From the NCBI RefSeq assembly GCF_040545335.1, contig NZ_JBEPLU010000001.1, positions 1,178,001-1,242,000 of the forward strand: a stretch of DNA of 64,000 nt, written 5' to 3'. Source of the DNA: Phenylobacterium koreense (GTDB lineage Bacteria > Pseudomonadota > Alphaproteobacteria > Caulobacterales > Caulobacteraceae). Made by a program: the position numbers and the translations under genes. The notes under the pieces were generated by a model, which was not told where the DNA came from, made no database searches, and was given only the letters and a program-made list of their open reading frames with translations. Shown piece after piece: positions 53,761 to 63,120 of this stretch. Every line of letters begins with the position of its first letter. Position 1 is the stretch's first letter.

Positions 53761-55857
53761 CTAGATCGCGGGGGCGCCTCCCCTGGCTTCGGAGAGAACA
53801 TAGGCGCGCAGGTCCTCGGCGCCCTTGGGGTCGATGAAGCGGCTGAAGCTGGCCATGCCACGGTCGGCCAGGGCGCCGTCGATCAGGACCGACTTCCAGC
53901 TGTCGGCCGACAGCAGCATCTGCGAGCGGCGCAGGTCGGGCAGATAGGTTCCGGTGGCGTTGGGGCCGTGGCAGACTTGGCAGTTCTGGTGGAAGAGCGC
54001 GAAGCCGTGCCTGGCGTCGCCCGTGGAAGTCACGCCGCTCAGGTCGATATCGACGCGCTCGGGATGTTGATAGGCGGGGGCGACAGCCGTGCCGCCCAGC
54101 TTGAAGACCATCAGCCTGCCCGGCAGGCGCGGGCGGTCAGGCAGCATCATCGGCGCCGAGAGCGCGCCGGCCCCGCCATAGCCGACCATCTGGGCGACGT
54201 ACTGCTCGCCGTCCAACTCATAGGTCATGGGGGCGGCGATGACGCCGTTGTCGGTCTTGTAGGACCAGAGCTTCTTGCCGTTGGCCGCGTCGTAGGCGGC
54301 GAACTGGCCCTCGGCCGCGCCCTGGAAGATCAGCCCGCCGCCGGTCGAGAGCACGCCCGCGTTCCAGAAATAGGGGTGCTGGATGGTGAAGCGGGCCTTC
54401 TGGGCCACCGGGTCCCAGGCGATCAGTTCGCCCTTCACCATGGCCTTGACGGCGGCGAGCTGGGCCTTGTCGCTGGGCAGGGCGTTGGCGAGGAAGTCCG
54501 TGCCGACGTTCCAGGCGCCGGGGCGATAGGTGTAGCCCTTGTCCGGGGTGTAGGCGAAGGGCACGACCTGGGCCGGGATGTAGACGAGGCCCTCCTTCGG
54601 ATTGAAGGCCATGGGGTGCCAGTTGTGCGCGCCGAAGGGGGCCGGGATCTGCACGGAGGCGGCGTTTTCGTAGCGCACGCCGGGGTTTTCCATCGGTCGG
54701 CCGGTCTTTGGATCGACGCCCGAGGCCCAGGTGATCGGCACGTAGGGCTTGGCCGAGATCAGCTCGCCGGTGGCGCGGTCGAGGACGTAGAAGAAGCCGT
54801 TCTTGGGCGCCTGCATCAGCACCTTTCGCGCCGATCCGCCCACATTCATGTCAGCCAGGATGATGTGCTGGGTGGCGGTGTAGTCCCAGCTTTCGCCAGG
54901 GGTGGTCTGGTAGTGCCAGACGTACTCGCCGGTCTCGGGCTTCAGCGCCAGGATCGAGGACAGGAAGAGGTTGTCGCCCTTGCCTTCCGAGCGCTTCACA
55001 TGGTTCCAGGGCGTGCCGTTGCCGACCCCGACATAGAGGATGTCGAGCTCGGGGTCGTAGGCCATGGCGTCCCAGACGGTGCCGCCGCCGCCGGTCGCCT
55101 TCCAGCCGTCGCCGAACCAGGTGGCCGCAGCCTTTTCCTTCATGACCTTGTCGGAAGCGGCGTTGTCGGGCCGGCCGTCGGGATTGGGCGTGGTGTAGAA
55201 GCGCCAGGCCAGCTTGCCGTCGGCCGCGTCATAGGCCGAGAGATAGCCGCGGACGCCGTACTCGCCGCCGCCGTTGCCGATCAGGACCTTGTCCTTGATG
55301 ACCCGCGGCGCGCCGGTGATCGTATAGGGTCGCGAGGTGTCGGTGGTCTGGACCGACCAGGCTGGCGTTCCCGTCGCCGCATCGAGGGCGATCAGCCGGC
55401 CGTCGAGGGTTCCCACATAGACCCGCCCCTTCCAGACGGCGACGCCGCGGTTGACCACGTCACAGCAGGCGTCGAAGCCCTTCTTGCCCTCGACCTTCGG
55501 ATCGAACGACCACTTCAGCGCGCCGGTCCTCGCGTCGAAGGCGTAGACCTTCGACCAGGCGGTGGTTGTGTAGAGCACGCCGTCGACCACCACGGGGGTC
55601 GCTTCCTGCCCGCGGTCGGTGTCGAACTCGTACATCCAGGCCAGGCCCAGCTTGCCGACGTTGGAGACGTTGATCTTGTCGAGCGGGCTGTGGCGCTGCT
55701 CGTCATAGGTCCGGCCGTAGGAGAGCCATTCGCCGTCGGTGGCCGCGGCGATGATGCGGGCGCCGTCGACATCGGCGCTCCCTTTGAGTCCGTCCTGGCC
55801 GCAGGCCGCAAGGACCATGGTCGCAGCGAGCGCCGCCGCCTGCCTCAAGCTCTTCAC
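53761..55857 (-). CDS. PQQ-dependent quinohemoprotein alcohol dehydrogenase
   Basis: 698 residues from a GTG at 55857, with GGGAGG seven bases upstream; an ATG at 55893 would add 12 residues before the signal. The signal ends in a possible lipobox (MVLAACG). The eight-blade propeller holds the vicinal Cys131-Cys132 (FDACCDVV) next to PQQ and the catalytic Asp in ESWDYTATQHI. A C-terminal cytochrome c domain has NCQVCHG (C626, C629, H630). It oxidises alcohols in the periplasm and passes electrons to the respiratory chain. No PQQ-synthesis gene is in the window. Its stop lies in a repeat fragment. Confidence 0.93.
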   Translation of the reverse strand: MKSLRQAAALAATMVLAACGQDGLKGSADVDGARIIAAATDGEWLSYGRTYDEQRHSPLDKINVSNVGKLGLAWMYEFDTDRGQEATPVVVDGVLYTTTAWSKVYAFDARTGALKWSFDPKVEGKKGFDACCDVVNRGVAVWKGRVYVGTLDGRLIALDAATGTPAWSVQTTDTSRPYTITGAPRVIKDKVLIGNGGGEYGVRGYLSAYDAADGKLAWRFYTTPNPDGRPDNAASDKVMKEKAAATWFGDGWKATGGGGTVWDAMAYDPELDILYVGVGNGTPWNHVKRSEGKGDNLFLSSILALKPETGEYVWHYQTTPGESWDYTATQHIILADMNVGGSARKVLMQAPKNGFFYVLDRATGELISAKPYVPITWASGVDPKTGRPMENPGVRYENAASVQIPAPFGAHNWHPMAFNPKEGLVYIPAQVVPFAYTPDKGYTYRPGAWNVGTDFLANALPSDKAQLAAVKAMVKGELIAWDPVAQKARFTIQHPYFWNAGVLSTGGGLIFQGAAEGQFAAYDAANGKKLWSYKTDNGVIAAPMTYELDGEQYVAQMVGYGGAGALSAPMMLPDRPRLPGRLMVFKLGGTAVAPAYQHPERVDIDLSGVTSTGDARHGFALFHQNCQVCHGPNATGTYLPDLRRSQMLLSADSWKSVLIDGALADRGMASFSRFIDPKGAEDLRAYVLSEARGGAPAI

Positions 55858-55937
55858 CGATGCGCCTCCCATTGGCCCGCTGAGCGGGGCCATTGGGTGG
55901 AACTATGCGCGGTTGGCGCGGGCCGGCAAGCGTGCCG

Positions 55938-56582
55938 TCAGGTCAGCTTGCGGGGACGGTCGAGCGCCCAGGCCGCAAGGGCGAGGACCAGATAGGCGGC
56001 CAGCGCCGAGACGGCGAAACCGGCGGGCTCCCCCTCCCCCGGCATCAGCATGGAGACGACCTGCACGGCTACCAGCAGGCCGGTGAAGACCAGCACCGGC
56101 GAGAGGGATCGCCCGTCACGCCCGCGCGTCCACGCCCAGGCCGAGGCGGCGAGGCCCAAGAGCCCGATCTCGACCGCCTGCTCCGGGACCGGGTAGTTCC
56201 AGAGGCCCAGCCCGACCTTGGGCCCGCCCGGCCAGAGCGCCAGGTCGGGGCGATGGACGACCAGATCCAGCAGCCAGTGGGAGAAGACCGTCAGGGCGAT
56301 GGCGATACTCGCGCCCCAGGGGAATTTAGCCGCTCTAGCAAGAACGAGGCCAGTCAACGCCCACAGGACCGCGGCCGGCAGGCTGTGTGTAAAGGGCATG
56401 TGATAGAGGTCGAGGGTGCTGCCGGGCAGGGTCGGATCGATGCGGACCTTTTCTACTCCAGCGATAACCAGGGCGCTCCAGCCGATGTCCACGGCCTGGG
56501 CCGCGATCACGTAGCTCCACAAGGGCGCGCGCGGGACGACCGCCTTGGCGGCGAGGGAAGCGGCGTAGTGTCCAACGAACAT
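55938..56582 (-). CDS. Membrane-bound metal-dependent hydrolase-like protein (YdjM/DUF457 type)
   Basis: 214 residues with five or six membrane helices. MFVGHYAASLAAKA, HMPFTHSLPAAVLW and FSHWLLDLVVHRPDL carry the conserved His/Asp residues of the YdjM family. The biochemical role is not known. ATG at 56582 is in the standard position. Lies 80 bp upstream of the PQQ-dehydrogenase start, same strand. Confidence 0.85.
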   Translation of the reverse strand: MFVGHYAASLAAKAVVPRAPLWSYVIAAQAVDIGWSALVIAGVEKVRIDPTLPGSTLDLYHMPFTHSLPAAVLWALTGLVLARAAKFPWGASIAIALTVFSHWLLDLVVHRPDLALWPGGPKVGLGLWNYPVPEQAVEIGLLGLAASAWAWTRGRDGRSLSPVLVFTGLLVAVQVVSMLMPGEGEPAGFAVSALAAYLVLALAAWALDRPRKLT

Positions 56583-56686
56583 GACCGGTCCTTATCCTGG
56601 GTTGAGGGCCATGGTCGGACCGGGGCGCGGCGGCCGCAACCGCCAGGGCCGAACCCCCTGCCATGCGGTTTCGTATGGTGACGCTC

Positions 56687-56708
56687 GTTAACCCCTGACT
56701 CAGGAGTC
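56687..56708. promoter_or_regulatory. CcrM-type GANTC pair and GTTAAC upstream of the TacA-like gene
   Basis: GACTC (56697-56701) and GAGTC (56704-56708) form an inverted pair of two GANTC methylation sites, 101-112 bp upstream of the start at 56809; GTTAAC at 56687-56692 contains a CtrA half-site (TTAAC). The rest of the 226-bp gap shows no clear box. Confidence 0.45.
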
Positions 56709-56808
56709 CGAAACCCTGCCTTTACCCAGAGGCTGTATCAAACCGGATCAACGAGAGCCTCGTCGGCCGTTCGGCGAAGACGAGCCGCGTTCCAGGTGGG
56801 TGTTTGAA

Positions 56809-58296
56809 ATGACCAAGACAGTTCTGGTGGTGGACGACGATCCGACGCAACGGCGGCTGATTCAGGCCGTGCTGGAGCGCGAGGGCTTCGCCGTCGCCCA
56901 TGCCGAGAACGGCGACGCCGCCATCAAGCACCTGCAGTCGGGAGCGTCCGCCGACGTGATCCTGCTGGACCTGGTGATGCCCGGCATCAGCGGCCAGGAC
57001 ACCCTGAAGGAACTGCGCGCGCGCAATTTCGCCCAGCCGGTGATCATGCTGACCGCGACAGGGGGGATCGACACCGTGGTCCAGGCCATGCAGGCCGGCG
57101 CCAGCGATTTCTTCGTCAAGCCGGCGAGCCCGGAACGGATCATCGTCTCGATCCGCAACGCGCTTTCGATGGGCGCGCTGAAGGGCGAGGTGGACCGCCT
57201 GAAGAAGCACGCCAGCGGGCGCACCAGCTTCTCGGACATGGTGGGCAATTCGCCGGCCATGACCATGGTCAAGCGCATGGGCGAGCGGGCGGCCAAGTCC
57301 TCGATCCCGATCCTGGTGACCGGCGAGAGCGGCGTCGGCAAGGAAGTCATCGCCCGGGCGGTTCACGGCTCCTCCGAGCGGGCGGGCAAACCGTTCGTCG
57401 CGGTGAACTGCGGCGCCCTGCCCGAGAACCTGGTGGAATCCATCCTGTTCGGCCACGAGAAGGGCAGCTTCACCGGCGCGACGGACAAGCACCTGGGCAA
57501 GTTCCAGGAGGCCAACGGCGGCACCCTGTTCCTCGATGAGGTGGGCGAATTGCCGCTGGACATGCAGGTCAAGCTGCTGCGGGCGCTGCAGGAGAGCGAG
57601 ATCGACCCGATCGGCTCCAAGCGTTCGGTGAAGGTGGACGTGCGCATCGTCTCGGCCACCAACCGCGACCTGGCCCAGGCGGTCAACGAAGGCCGCTTCC
57701 GCGAGGACCTGTTCTATCGCCTGAACGTCTTTCCGATCGAGGCCCCGGCCCTGCGCGACCGCCGCGAGGACGTGCCGGCCCTGGTCGACCACTTCATCCG
57801 CCGGTTCAACGTCGAGGAAGGCAAGAGCGTCGTCGGGGCCTCGGCCGAGACCCTGGCCCTGCTGACCGGCTACGACTGGCCCGGCAACGTCCGCCAACTG
57901 GAGAACGCGGTCTATCGCGCCATCGTGCTGGCCGACGCGCCCTATCTGCAGGCCTACGACTTCCCGGCCATTTCCGGCGTCGCGGCCCCGCCGCCCGAGG
58001 TCGAGTCGGTGGCCAGTCAGCGGCCCCAGACCCTGCCGACCGCCGAACAACTGGTCGCCGAGATGCCGCACGACCCGCCGGTGCGGATCCTGGACGCCCG
58101 AGGCCATCTGCGGACCCTCGAGGAGATCGAGCGCGACCTTATCGCCCTGGCGATCGAGATCTATGCCGGCCACATGAGCGAGGTCGCCCGGCGCCTGGGC
58201 ATCGGCCGCTCGACCCTCTACCGCAAGGTCCGCGAGCAGGGCCTGGAAGACGTGGTGAAGGGCGCCGGCGGCGAGGGCGACACGGCGGCGGCCTGA
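56809..58296 (+). CDS. tacA: Sigma-54-dependent response regulator, TacA-like
   Basis: 495 residues. Receiver domain (3-115) with phospho-acceptor Asp54 in [11 protein letters not shown]+ domain (145-380) with Walker A GESGVGKE (172-179) and Walker B FLDEVGEL (241-248); Fis-type HTH at the end ([24 protein letters not shown] region). The sigma-54 contact loop reads GSFTGA (219-224) instead of GAFTGA. The C-terminus ends in AAA, like ClpXP-degraded proteins. In Caulobacter TacA drives stalk genes in the cell cycle; the name is by resemblance. ATG 56809 has AGGTGG upstream. Confidence 0.85.
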   Translation: MTKTVLVVDDDPTQRRLIQAVLEREGFAVAHAENGDAAIKHLQSGASADVILLDLVMPGISGQDTLKELRARNFAQPVIMLTATGGIDTVVQAMQAGASDFFVKPASPERIIVSIRNALSMGALKGEVDRLKKHASGRTSFSDMVGNSPAMTMVKRMGERAAKSSIPILVTGESGVGKEVIARAVHGSSERAGKPFVAVNCGALPENLVESILFGHEKGSFTGATDKHLGKFQEANGGTLFLDEVGELPLDMQVKLLRALQESEIDPIGSKRSVKVDVRIVSATNRDLAQAVNEGRFREDLFYRLNVFPIEAPALRDRREDVPALVDHFIRRFNVEEGKSVVGASAETLALLTGYDWPGNVRQLENAVYRAIVLADAPYLQAYDFPAISGVAAPPPEVESVASQRPQTLPTAEQLVAEMPHDPPVRILDARGHLRTLEEIERDLIALAIEIYAGHMSEVARRLGIGRSTLYRKVREQGLEDVVKGAGGEGDTAAA

Positions 58297-58403
58297 GGGG
58301 CTCGTCCGCCACCGGTTCCGAGCTAGACGCGCCCCCGTTGGGGGAGCTGTCGGCAGAAGGTCCGACTCAATCCTTCTGCGATCGTCGTCCTCGGCCGCTT
58401 GAG

Positions 58404-58473
58404 CGTGTCGGGGATCCACATGCACCGGCGCGCATCTGGGCCCCGGCCGTGCTTCGCAAACCGGGGCGACACG
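58404..58473. repeat. Diverged interspersed repeat copy between tacA-like gene and gapR pair
   Basis: CGTGTCGGGGAT on the left and CCGGGGCGACACG on the right mirror the ends of the TGTCATCCCGG elements with several substitutions; an inner GGGCCCCGGCC block is conserved. An older copy. Confidence 0.5.
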
Positions 58474-58479
58474 TTGTGT

Positions 58480-58782
58480 CTAATCTTCCGAGTAAGACTT
58501 GGGACGCCGTTTGAAGGGCTTTTTCTCGCCCTTGGCCTTGGCGGCGATCTCCCTGAGCTTCACGGCCTGCAGGACCGAGAGCGCCTCGCCCGCACCGCCC
58601 TTTTCCGGGTCGCCGAAGGCGCGGCCGTAGGTCTTTACGCGGTCCTCGACCGAGCCGAGGAACTCGCCTTCCCAGTCGGACAGCTTCACCTCGGCGCGCT
58701 CCGCCTGGCGGCGGACGCGCTTCAGTGCGTTCAGCGCGGCCCGCTTGGCCTGCGCCTTTCGATCGGGCGGGGCCCGCTTCAA
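58480..58782 (-). CDS. Small basic protein coupled to gapR
   Basis: 100 residues, about one third Lys/Arg, with a helical N-terminus ([20 protein letters not shown]), a middle [29 protein letters not shown] and a basic tail [15 protein letters not shown]. No signal peptide or known domain. Its ATG overlaps the gapR stop by 4 bp (ATGA), so it is translated with gapR. It may bind nucleic acid or help GapR; that is inference. Conserved-looking middle part suggests a real family. Confidence 0.72.
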   Translation of the reverse strand: MKRAPPDRKAQAKRAALNALKRVRRQAERAEVKLSDWEGEFLGSVEDRVKTYGRAFGDPEKGGAGEALSVLQAVKLREIAAKAKGEKKPFKRRPKSYSED

Positions 58783-59045
58783 ATCTCTCCGATCGCCGAG
58801 AGATAGAGGTCGAGGATGGCTTCTTCCTCAAGCCGCTTGGCGCGGTCCTGCTTGCGGATGCGGACCACCTTGCGCAGCACCTTGACGTCGAAGCCGTTGC
58901 CCTTGGCCTCGGCGAAGACTTCCTTGATCTGCTCGGCGATCTCCGACTTTTCCTGCTCCAGGCGTTCGATGCGCTCGATGATGCTCTTGAGCTGGCCCTG
59001 GGCGGCCTGGTTCAGGATGTCGCCGTGGGCGTTGTCGTCGGACAT
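58779..59045 (-). CDS. gapR: GapR, nucleoid-associated DUF2312 protein
   Basis: 88 residues of DUF2312. [21 protein letters not shown] is the coiled-coil part; [23 protein letters not shown] is the DNA-binding part, and the end [11 protein letters not shown] matches Caulobacter GapR. GapR binds overtwisted DNA ahead of replication forks and stimulates topoisomerases; it is needed for normal growth. The downstream small basic gene overlaps by 4 bp. Start ATG at 59045. Confidence 0.95.
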   Translation of the reverse strand: MSDDNAHGDILNQAAQGQLKSIIERIERLEQEKSEIAEQIKEVFAEAKGNGFDVKVLRKVVRIRKQDRAKRLEEEAILDLYLSAIGEI

Positions 59046-59178
59046 GGGTTACGCGTCTCGTAAGGCTCGAGTTTGTAGGGAGGCGGCGGAAACTAGCGGG
59101 ACGGCCGCCCGCTGTCATCCGCCGCGCTGAACCTTCGCCATGATCGGCCGTTCAGACGGACGACGCGGAGACGCCCAC

Positions 59179-59763
59179 ATGACCGAACCCAAAAGACCGC
59201 CGACCCAGGAAGACGCCGAGGCGGCGGTGCGGACCCTGATCGAATGGGCCGGCGACGACCCCGACCGCGAGGGCCTGCTGGACACCCCGGCGCGGGTGGC
59301 GAGGGCCTATAAGGAGCTGTTCTCGGGCTATGAGAGCGACCCGCGCGAATACCTGGAGCGCACCTTCGAGGAGGTGGGCGGCTATGACGAGCTGGTGGTG
59401 CTGCGCGACATCCGGGTGGTGAGCTTCTGCGAGCACCACATGCTGCCGTTCCTGGGCAAAGCGCATGTGGGCTACCTGCCGTCGAACCGGGTGGTGGGAA
59501 TCTCGAAGCTGGCGCGGGTGGTGCACGGTTTCGCCCGGCGGCTGCAGATCCAGGAGAAGCTGACGGCGCAGATCGCCGAGTCCATCCAGGACATCCTGCA
59601 GCCCAAGGGGGTGGGCGTGGTCATCGTCTCCGAGCACAGCTGCATGACCATGCGCGGGGTGAACACGCCCGGCTCGCGCCTGACGACGAGCCACCTGCTG
59701 GGGGTGGTGCGCGACGACCCGCGCACGCGCCAGGAGTTCCTGGAGCTGGTCCGGAACGGCTGA
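59179..59763 (+). CDS. folE: GTP cyclohydrolase I
   Basis: 194 residues. It makes dihydroneopterin triphosphate from GTP, the first step to tetrahydrofolate and pterins. Zinc site: Cys84 and His86-His87 in FCEHHMLPF and Cys155 in [11 protein letters not shown] 59179 has GGAGA seven bases upstream; the in-frame ATG at 59140 is weaker. Divergent from gapR. Confidence 0.96.
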   Translation: MTEPKRPPTQEDAEAAVRTLIEWAGDDPDREGLLDTPARVARAYKELFSGYESDPREYLERTFEEVGGYDELVVLRDIRVVSFCEHHMLPFLGKAHVGYLPSNRVVGISKLARVVHGFARRLQIQEKLTAQIAESIQDILQPKGVGVVIVSEHSCMTMRGVNTPGSRLTTSHLLGVVRDDPRTRQEFLELVRNG

Positions 59764-59818
59764 CTAGAGGAGGCCGCGGGCCTGAAGCGCGGGCCGCCTA
59801 TTCGTGGCGCGGACATGC

Positions 59819-59847
59819 AAAAAGAACCGGTCGATTTCGGCCGGTTC
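59819..59847 (-). terminator. Intrinsic terminator of rpmJ
   Basis: On the minus strand GAACCGGCCG and CGACCGGTTC form a GC-rich stem followed by TTTTT. It is 56 bp past the rpmJ stop. Confidence 0.75.
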
Positions 59848-59865
59848 CTTCAGACCTTGTCGTAG

Positions 59866-59891
59866 AGCGTGCGCCGGTTCCAGCGCACGCT
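59866..59891 (-). other. 9-bp perfect hairpin just past rpmJ
   Basis: AGCGTGCGC (59866-59874) and GCGCACGCT (59883-59891) pair around an 8-base loop, between the rpmJ stop and the terminator. Possibly part of the 3' end structure. Confidence 0.45.
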
Positions 59892-59902
59892 GACCAGACA
59901 TC

Positions 59903-60028
59903 TTAGCCTTGCTTGGCCTTGAAGCGCGGGTCGGTCTTGTTGATGACGTAGACGACGCCCTTGCGACGCACCAGCTTGCAGTCGCGGTGGCGAGTCTTGA
60001 GCGACTTGAGCGAGCTTCTGACCTTCAT
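59903..60028 (-). CDS. rpmJ: 50S ribosomal protein L36
   Basis: 41 residues: [20 protein letters not shown] then [16 protein letters not shown] and KAKQG. This is the zinc-free (C-minus) form with only one Cys, usual in alphaproteobacteria. ATG at 60028 with AGG upstream; TAA at 59903-59905. Two hairpins follow it. Confidence 0.96.
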   Translation of the reverse strand: MKVRSSLKSLKTRHRDCKLVRRKGVVYVINKTDPRFKAKQG

Positions 60029-60171
60029 GGACCTATCTCGGGTACTCCGGACCAGGTCCGGTTGTTGTCTAAGAGCGGGCGCGTATACGGGCCGGGGCCA
60101 GAAGAGTCAACGCGAAAGCCATGACGGCCTTGTGATTGAGGGGTTTTACGGGCGCCGCTAGGCTGACCTTC

Positions 60172-61461
60172 ATGGCACGTCGCGTTCTTATTGTCCTCCT
60201 GCTCGCCGGCTGCGCGAGCCCTGCCCCGTCCCCTGCGCCGCACGCCCCGCAACCGGCGCCGAGCGCCCAGGCGCCTGCACAGCCCAGCGCGCCGATCGCC
60301 CCGGCGACCTCCGGCGATGCGGGCTTCGACGCCTGGCGCGACGCCTTCCGCAGCAAGGCGGTCGCCGCAGGGCTTTCGACCATGGTCGTGGACCGCGAGC
60401 TGGCCGGCCTGACCCCGAACACGCGGGTGATCAGCCTGGACTCGGCCCAGCCGGAATTCTCCAAGCCGATCGGCGACTATATAAAGGGCGTGGTCAGCGA
60501 CGAGCGCATCGCCCGCGGCCAGCGCTATCGGGTCGAGCTGCCGTTCTGGGACAGCGTGGAGCAGCAGTACGGCGTGCCCCGGGACATCCTGATGGCGGTC
60601 TGGGCCATGGAGAGCGCATTCGGGGCGGTCCAGGGCGACTTCGACGTGGTCCGTTCCATGTCGAGCCTGGCCTATCACGGCCGCCGGCGCGCCTGGGCCG
60701 AGGGCGAGCTGATCTCGGCCCTGCGGATCATCCAGTCGGGCGAGGCCACCAGGACGCAACTGAAAGGCTCCTGGGCGGGCGCCATGGGCCAGACCCAGTT
60801 CCTGCCCTCGAACTATCTCTCCACAGCGGTCGACGCGGACGGCGACAGCCGGCGCGACATCTGGCGTTCGCCCAACGACGCCCTGGCCTCGGCGGCCAAC
60901 CTGCTGGCCAAGGGCGGCTGGCAACGCGGCGGCGCCTGGGCGCGGGAAGTCGCCCTGCCCCAGGGCTTCGACTACAGCCTGACGGAAGGCCCGAGGGAGC
61001 CGGTGAGCTACTGGGAAGGCCTGGGGGTGCGGACGGCGGACGGACAGGCCTGGAAGCCGTCAGAGCAGGGAGCGCCGGCCCAGCTCGTCGCGCCGGCCGG
61101 GGCGAGCGGGCCGGTCTTCCTGCTGTTCCCGAACCACTTCGCGATCCGCAAGTACAACAACTCCACCTCGTATGCGCTGGGCATCGGCCTGCTGGCCGAC
61201 CGGTTCGCCGGCGGCGGGCCGCTGGTGGCGGCATGGCCGGTGGAGCAGCCGATGGCGATCGGCGACCGGATCGCGGCGCAGACGGCCTTGGCCAGGCTGG
61301 GCTTCAACCCCGGCGCGCCTGACGGGGTGGTGGGCGTCAACACCCGAACCGCCCTGCGCGCCTGGCAGAAGGCCCGTGGCCTAGTGGCCGACGGCTACCT
61401 CTCGGCGGAGATGGTGCGGCGGCTGAACGTCGAGGCCGGAGCGCTGCCGGCGCAGAACTGA
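60172..61461 (+). CDS. MltB-type lytic murein transglycosylase (GH103) with PG-binding domain
   Basis: 429 residues. Lipobox LAGC (Cys14) anchors it in the envelope; a Pro/Ala linker follows (residues 15-45). The catalytic Glu147 sits in AVWAMESAFGAVQGDFDVVRS, and GAMGQTQFLPSNY and KYNNSTSYALGIGLL are family motifs. The C-terminal domain (about 350-415, GFNPGAPDGVVGVNTRTALRAW) binds peptidoglycan. It cleaves glycan strands to 1,6-anhydro ends. ATG 60172 is the start of the lipoprotein signal. Confidence 0.94.
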   Translation: MARRVLIVLLLAGCASPAPSPAPHAPQPAPSAQAPAQPSAPIAPATSGDAGFDAWRDAFRSKAVAAGLSTMVVDRELAGLTPNTRVISLDSAQPEFSKPIGDYIKGVVSDERIARGQRYRVELPFWDSVEQQYGVPRDILMAVWAMESAFGAVQGDFDVVRSMSSLAYHGRRRAWAEGELISALRIIQSGEATRTQLKGSWAGAMGQTQFLPSNYLSTAVDADGDSRRDIWRSPNDALASAANLLAKGGWQRGGAWAREVALPQGFDYSLTEGPREPVSYWEGLGVRTADGQAWKPSEQGAPAQLVAPAGASGPVFLLFPNHFAIRKYNNSTSYALGIGLLADRFAGGGPLVAAWPVEQPMAIGDRIAAQTALARLGFNPGAPDGVVGVNTRTALRAWQKARGLVADGYLSAEMVRRLNVEAGALPAQN

Positions 61462-61509
61462 GGCGCTCGTCAAAGAGAAGCCCCTCAGACGCCGCCCCCC
61501 GAAACGAAG

Positions 61510-61645
61510 GTGTCATCCCGGTTTGCGAAGCAAGACCGGGACCCATACGCGCCGTGCTCGACGAAGACGGCGCCGCTTAGCCGCATTTGAGAAATCTGGT
61601 GTTCATGGGTCCCGGTCTTCGGCCCGCGGCCGAAGCCGGGATGAC
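61510..61645. repeat. Interspersed inverted-repeat element, copy D
   Basis: GTGTCATCCCGG (61510-61521) and the right-end CCGGGATGAC (61636-61645) are inverted; CAAGACCGGGACCCAT and ATGGGTCCCGGTCTTCGG are inner mirrored blocks, shared with the copy at 45729. It lies between the transglycosylase and the MFS gene. Confidence 0.8.
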
Positions 61646-61669
61646 GCGGGGGAATTAGACCCCAAGCGC

Positions 61670-63004
61670 TCAAACCCCGCCTTCGTCGCTCTTTTCCAGG
61701 GTCGCGATGGCCGCGTCGGCCCGGGTGGCGGGCATGGGGTCGGCGTTGCGGAGCTGTTGGTTGCGGAAGGCGAAGACCAGCATGCCGGCCAGCAGGGCCG
61801 CGCAGATCAGGAACGGAGCCGGGGCGACGTGCTCATAGAGCCAGACGAAGCCCGGGGCGAGCACGACATTGACCCCGTTGACCGCGGCGATGGCGCCGGC
61901 GACGCGGGCCTGCTCGTGCATGTCGACCGCCAGCGAGGAACCGGCGGTGAAGCCGGGCCGGGCCAGGCCGAAGCCGAGGCTGGCGATGGCGTAGCCGGCG
62001 ACGACGGCCGCGTAGCTCGGCTGGAAAGCGACGATGAGGTTGCCGAGGGCGGCCACGCCGACGCCCCAACGCAGGAGCTGGCGCGGGGTCATATCGAACA
62101 TGCGGATGATGCCCCACTGGGCCAGCAGGCCGGCCATCGCGCCGAACATCATGGCGATGGCGATGTAGCCCTGGGCCGCGGTCGGGCTGACGTGCAGCTT
62201 GTCGATGATCAGGAAGCCGAGGGTCTGGGCCTGGGCGGTCTGGCAGACCGCGACGATGAAGCCGTAGATCAGGAAGGGGCGCACCCGGCGGTCCAGCCAC
62301 ATGGGGCTTTCCTTGATGACCGCCTCGCCGGCCATGGTCCCGATGGCGGGCTCAGCCTTCACCGGCGCGGCGGGCATGTGGGTGCTTTCAGGCAGGAACT
62401 TCCAGACCACGAACAGCATGGCCGCCGCCAGCAGGGCGAAGCCGAACAAGGGGCCGGCCAGGTCGATCTTGACCCCAGGAATTACGAACAGGGGCGCGAC
62501 GAAGGGGCCGATGACGGTGCCGAGGCCGAAGGCGCCGGCCAGGGCCGACATCGACTGGGTGCGCTGCTCGGGCGCGGTGTGCTCGGCCACATAGGCCTGG
62601 GTCGCGGGGTTCGAGGCCGAACCGAACAGGCCGAACAGCGCCCGCGCCAACAGGAACAGGCCGAAGATCACCATGGGCGTCGCCAGATGCAGCAGCCCCG
62701 CGCTGACCACCAGGCCGCAGGCGATCATCGAGGCCATGAACCCGGAGAGCCCGATGAGCATCAGGGGCTTGCGTCCGTAGCGGTCGGAAGCCTTGGCCCA
62801 GAAGGGCGAAGAGGCGGCCCAGAGCAAGGCCGAAAGCGAGAAGATCGCCGCCACCATCGGATCGGGAATGCCGATCGAACGGCCGATGGCCGGCAATACG
62901 GATATCATGCCGGTATTGCCCATGGCCGTGACCAGGGAGACGCCGAAAATGGTAGCGAAGACGCCTCTCGGCAGACCCGCGGGCGCTGAAACGAACTTGG
63001 GCAT
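61670..63004 (-). CDS. MFS transporter (TetA/drug-efflux-like)
   Basis: 444 residues with twelve predicted membrane helices. The A-motif between helices 2 and 3 reads AKASDRYGRKPLMLIG. Proton-driven efflux or import; substrate unknown. No signs of a linked regulator. ATG 63004 (MPKFVSAPAG) is preferred to the upstream frame. It is divergent from motA. Confidence 0.9.
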   Translation of the reverse strand: MPKFVSAPAGLPRGVFATIFGVSLVTAMGNTGMISVLPAIGRSIGIPDPMVAAIFSLSALLWAASSPFWAKASDRYGRKPLMLIGLSGFMASMIACGLVVSAGLLHLATPMVIFGLFLLARALFGLFGSASNPATQAYVAEHTAPEQRTQSMSALAGAFGLGTVIGPFVAPLFVIPGVKIDLAGPLFGFALLAAAMLFVVWKFLPESTHMPAAPVKAEPAIGTMAGEAVIKESPMWLDRRVRPFLIYGFIVAVCQTAQAQTLGFLIIDKLHVSPTAAQGYIAIAMMFGAMAGLLAQWGIIRMFDMTPRQLLRWGVGVAALGNLIVAFQPSYAAVVAGYAIASLGFGLARPGFTAGSSLAVDMHEQARVAGAIAAVNGVNVVLAPGFVWLYEHVAPAPFLICAALLAGMLVFAFRNQQLRNADPMPATRADAAIATLEKSDEGGV

Positions 63005-63120
63005 GCGAAGGCTGTTAAGCCGCCCCGAGCCGATGCGCAAACGCTCTCCGCAGGAACATACGGGCCATTAAGCATTAATCTGCATGGTGGCCGGCGACAG
63101 TCGCGGGGACGCTTTTTCCT

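Noticed and set aside
53686..55995. Long plus-strand frame opposite the PQQ dehydrogenase
   Set aside because: Antisense shadow of a gene with full PQQ and heme motifs.
59046..59178. Riboswitch in the folE leader
   Set aside because: The short leader has no recognisable conserved core of a tetrahydrofolate or other riboswitch.
63066..63080. TTAAGCATTAA upstream of motA as a CtrA site
   Set aside because: The spacing between the TTAA halves is 3 bases, not the 7 of the CtrA consensus; only a weak hint.
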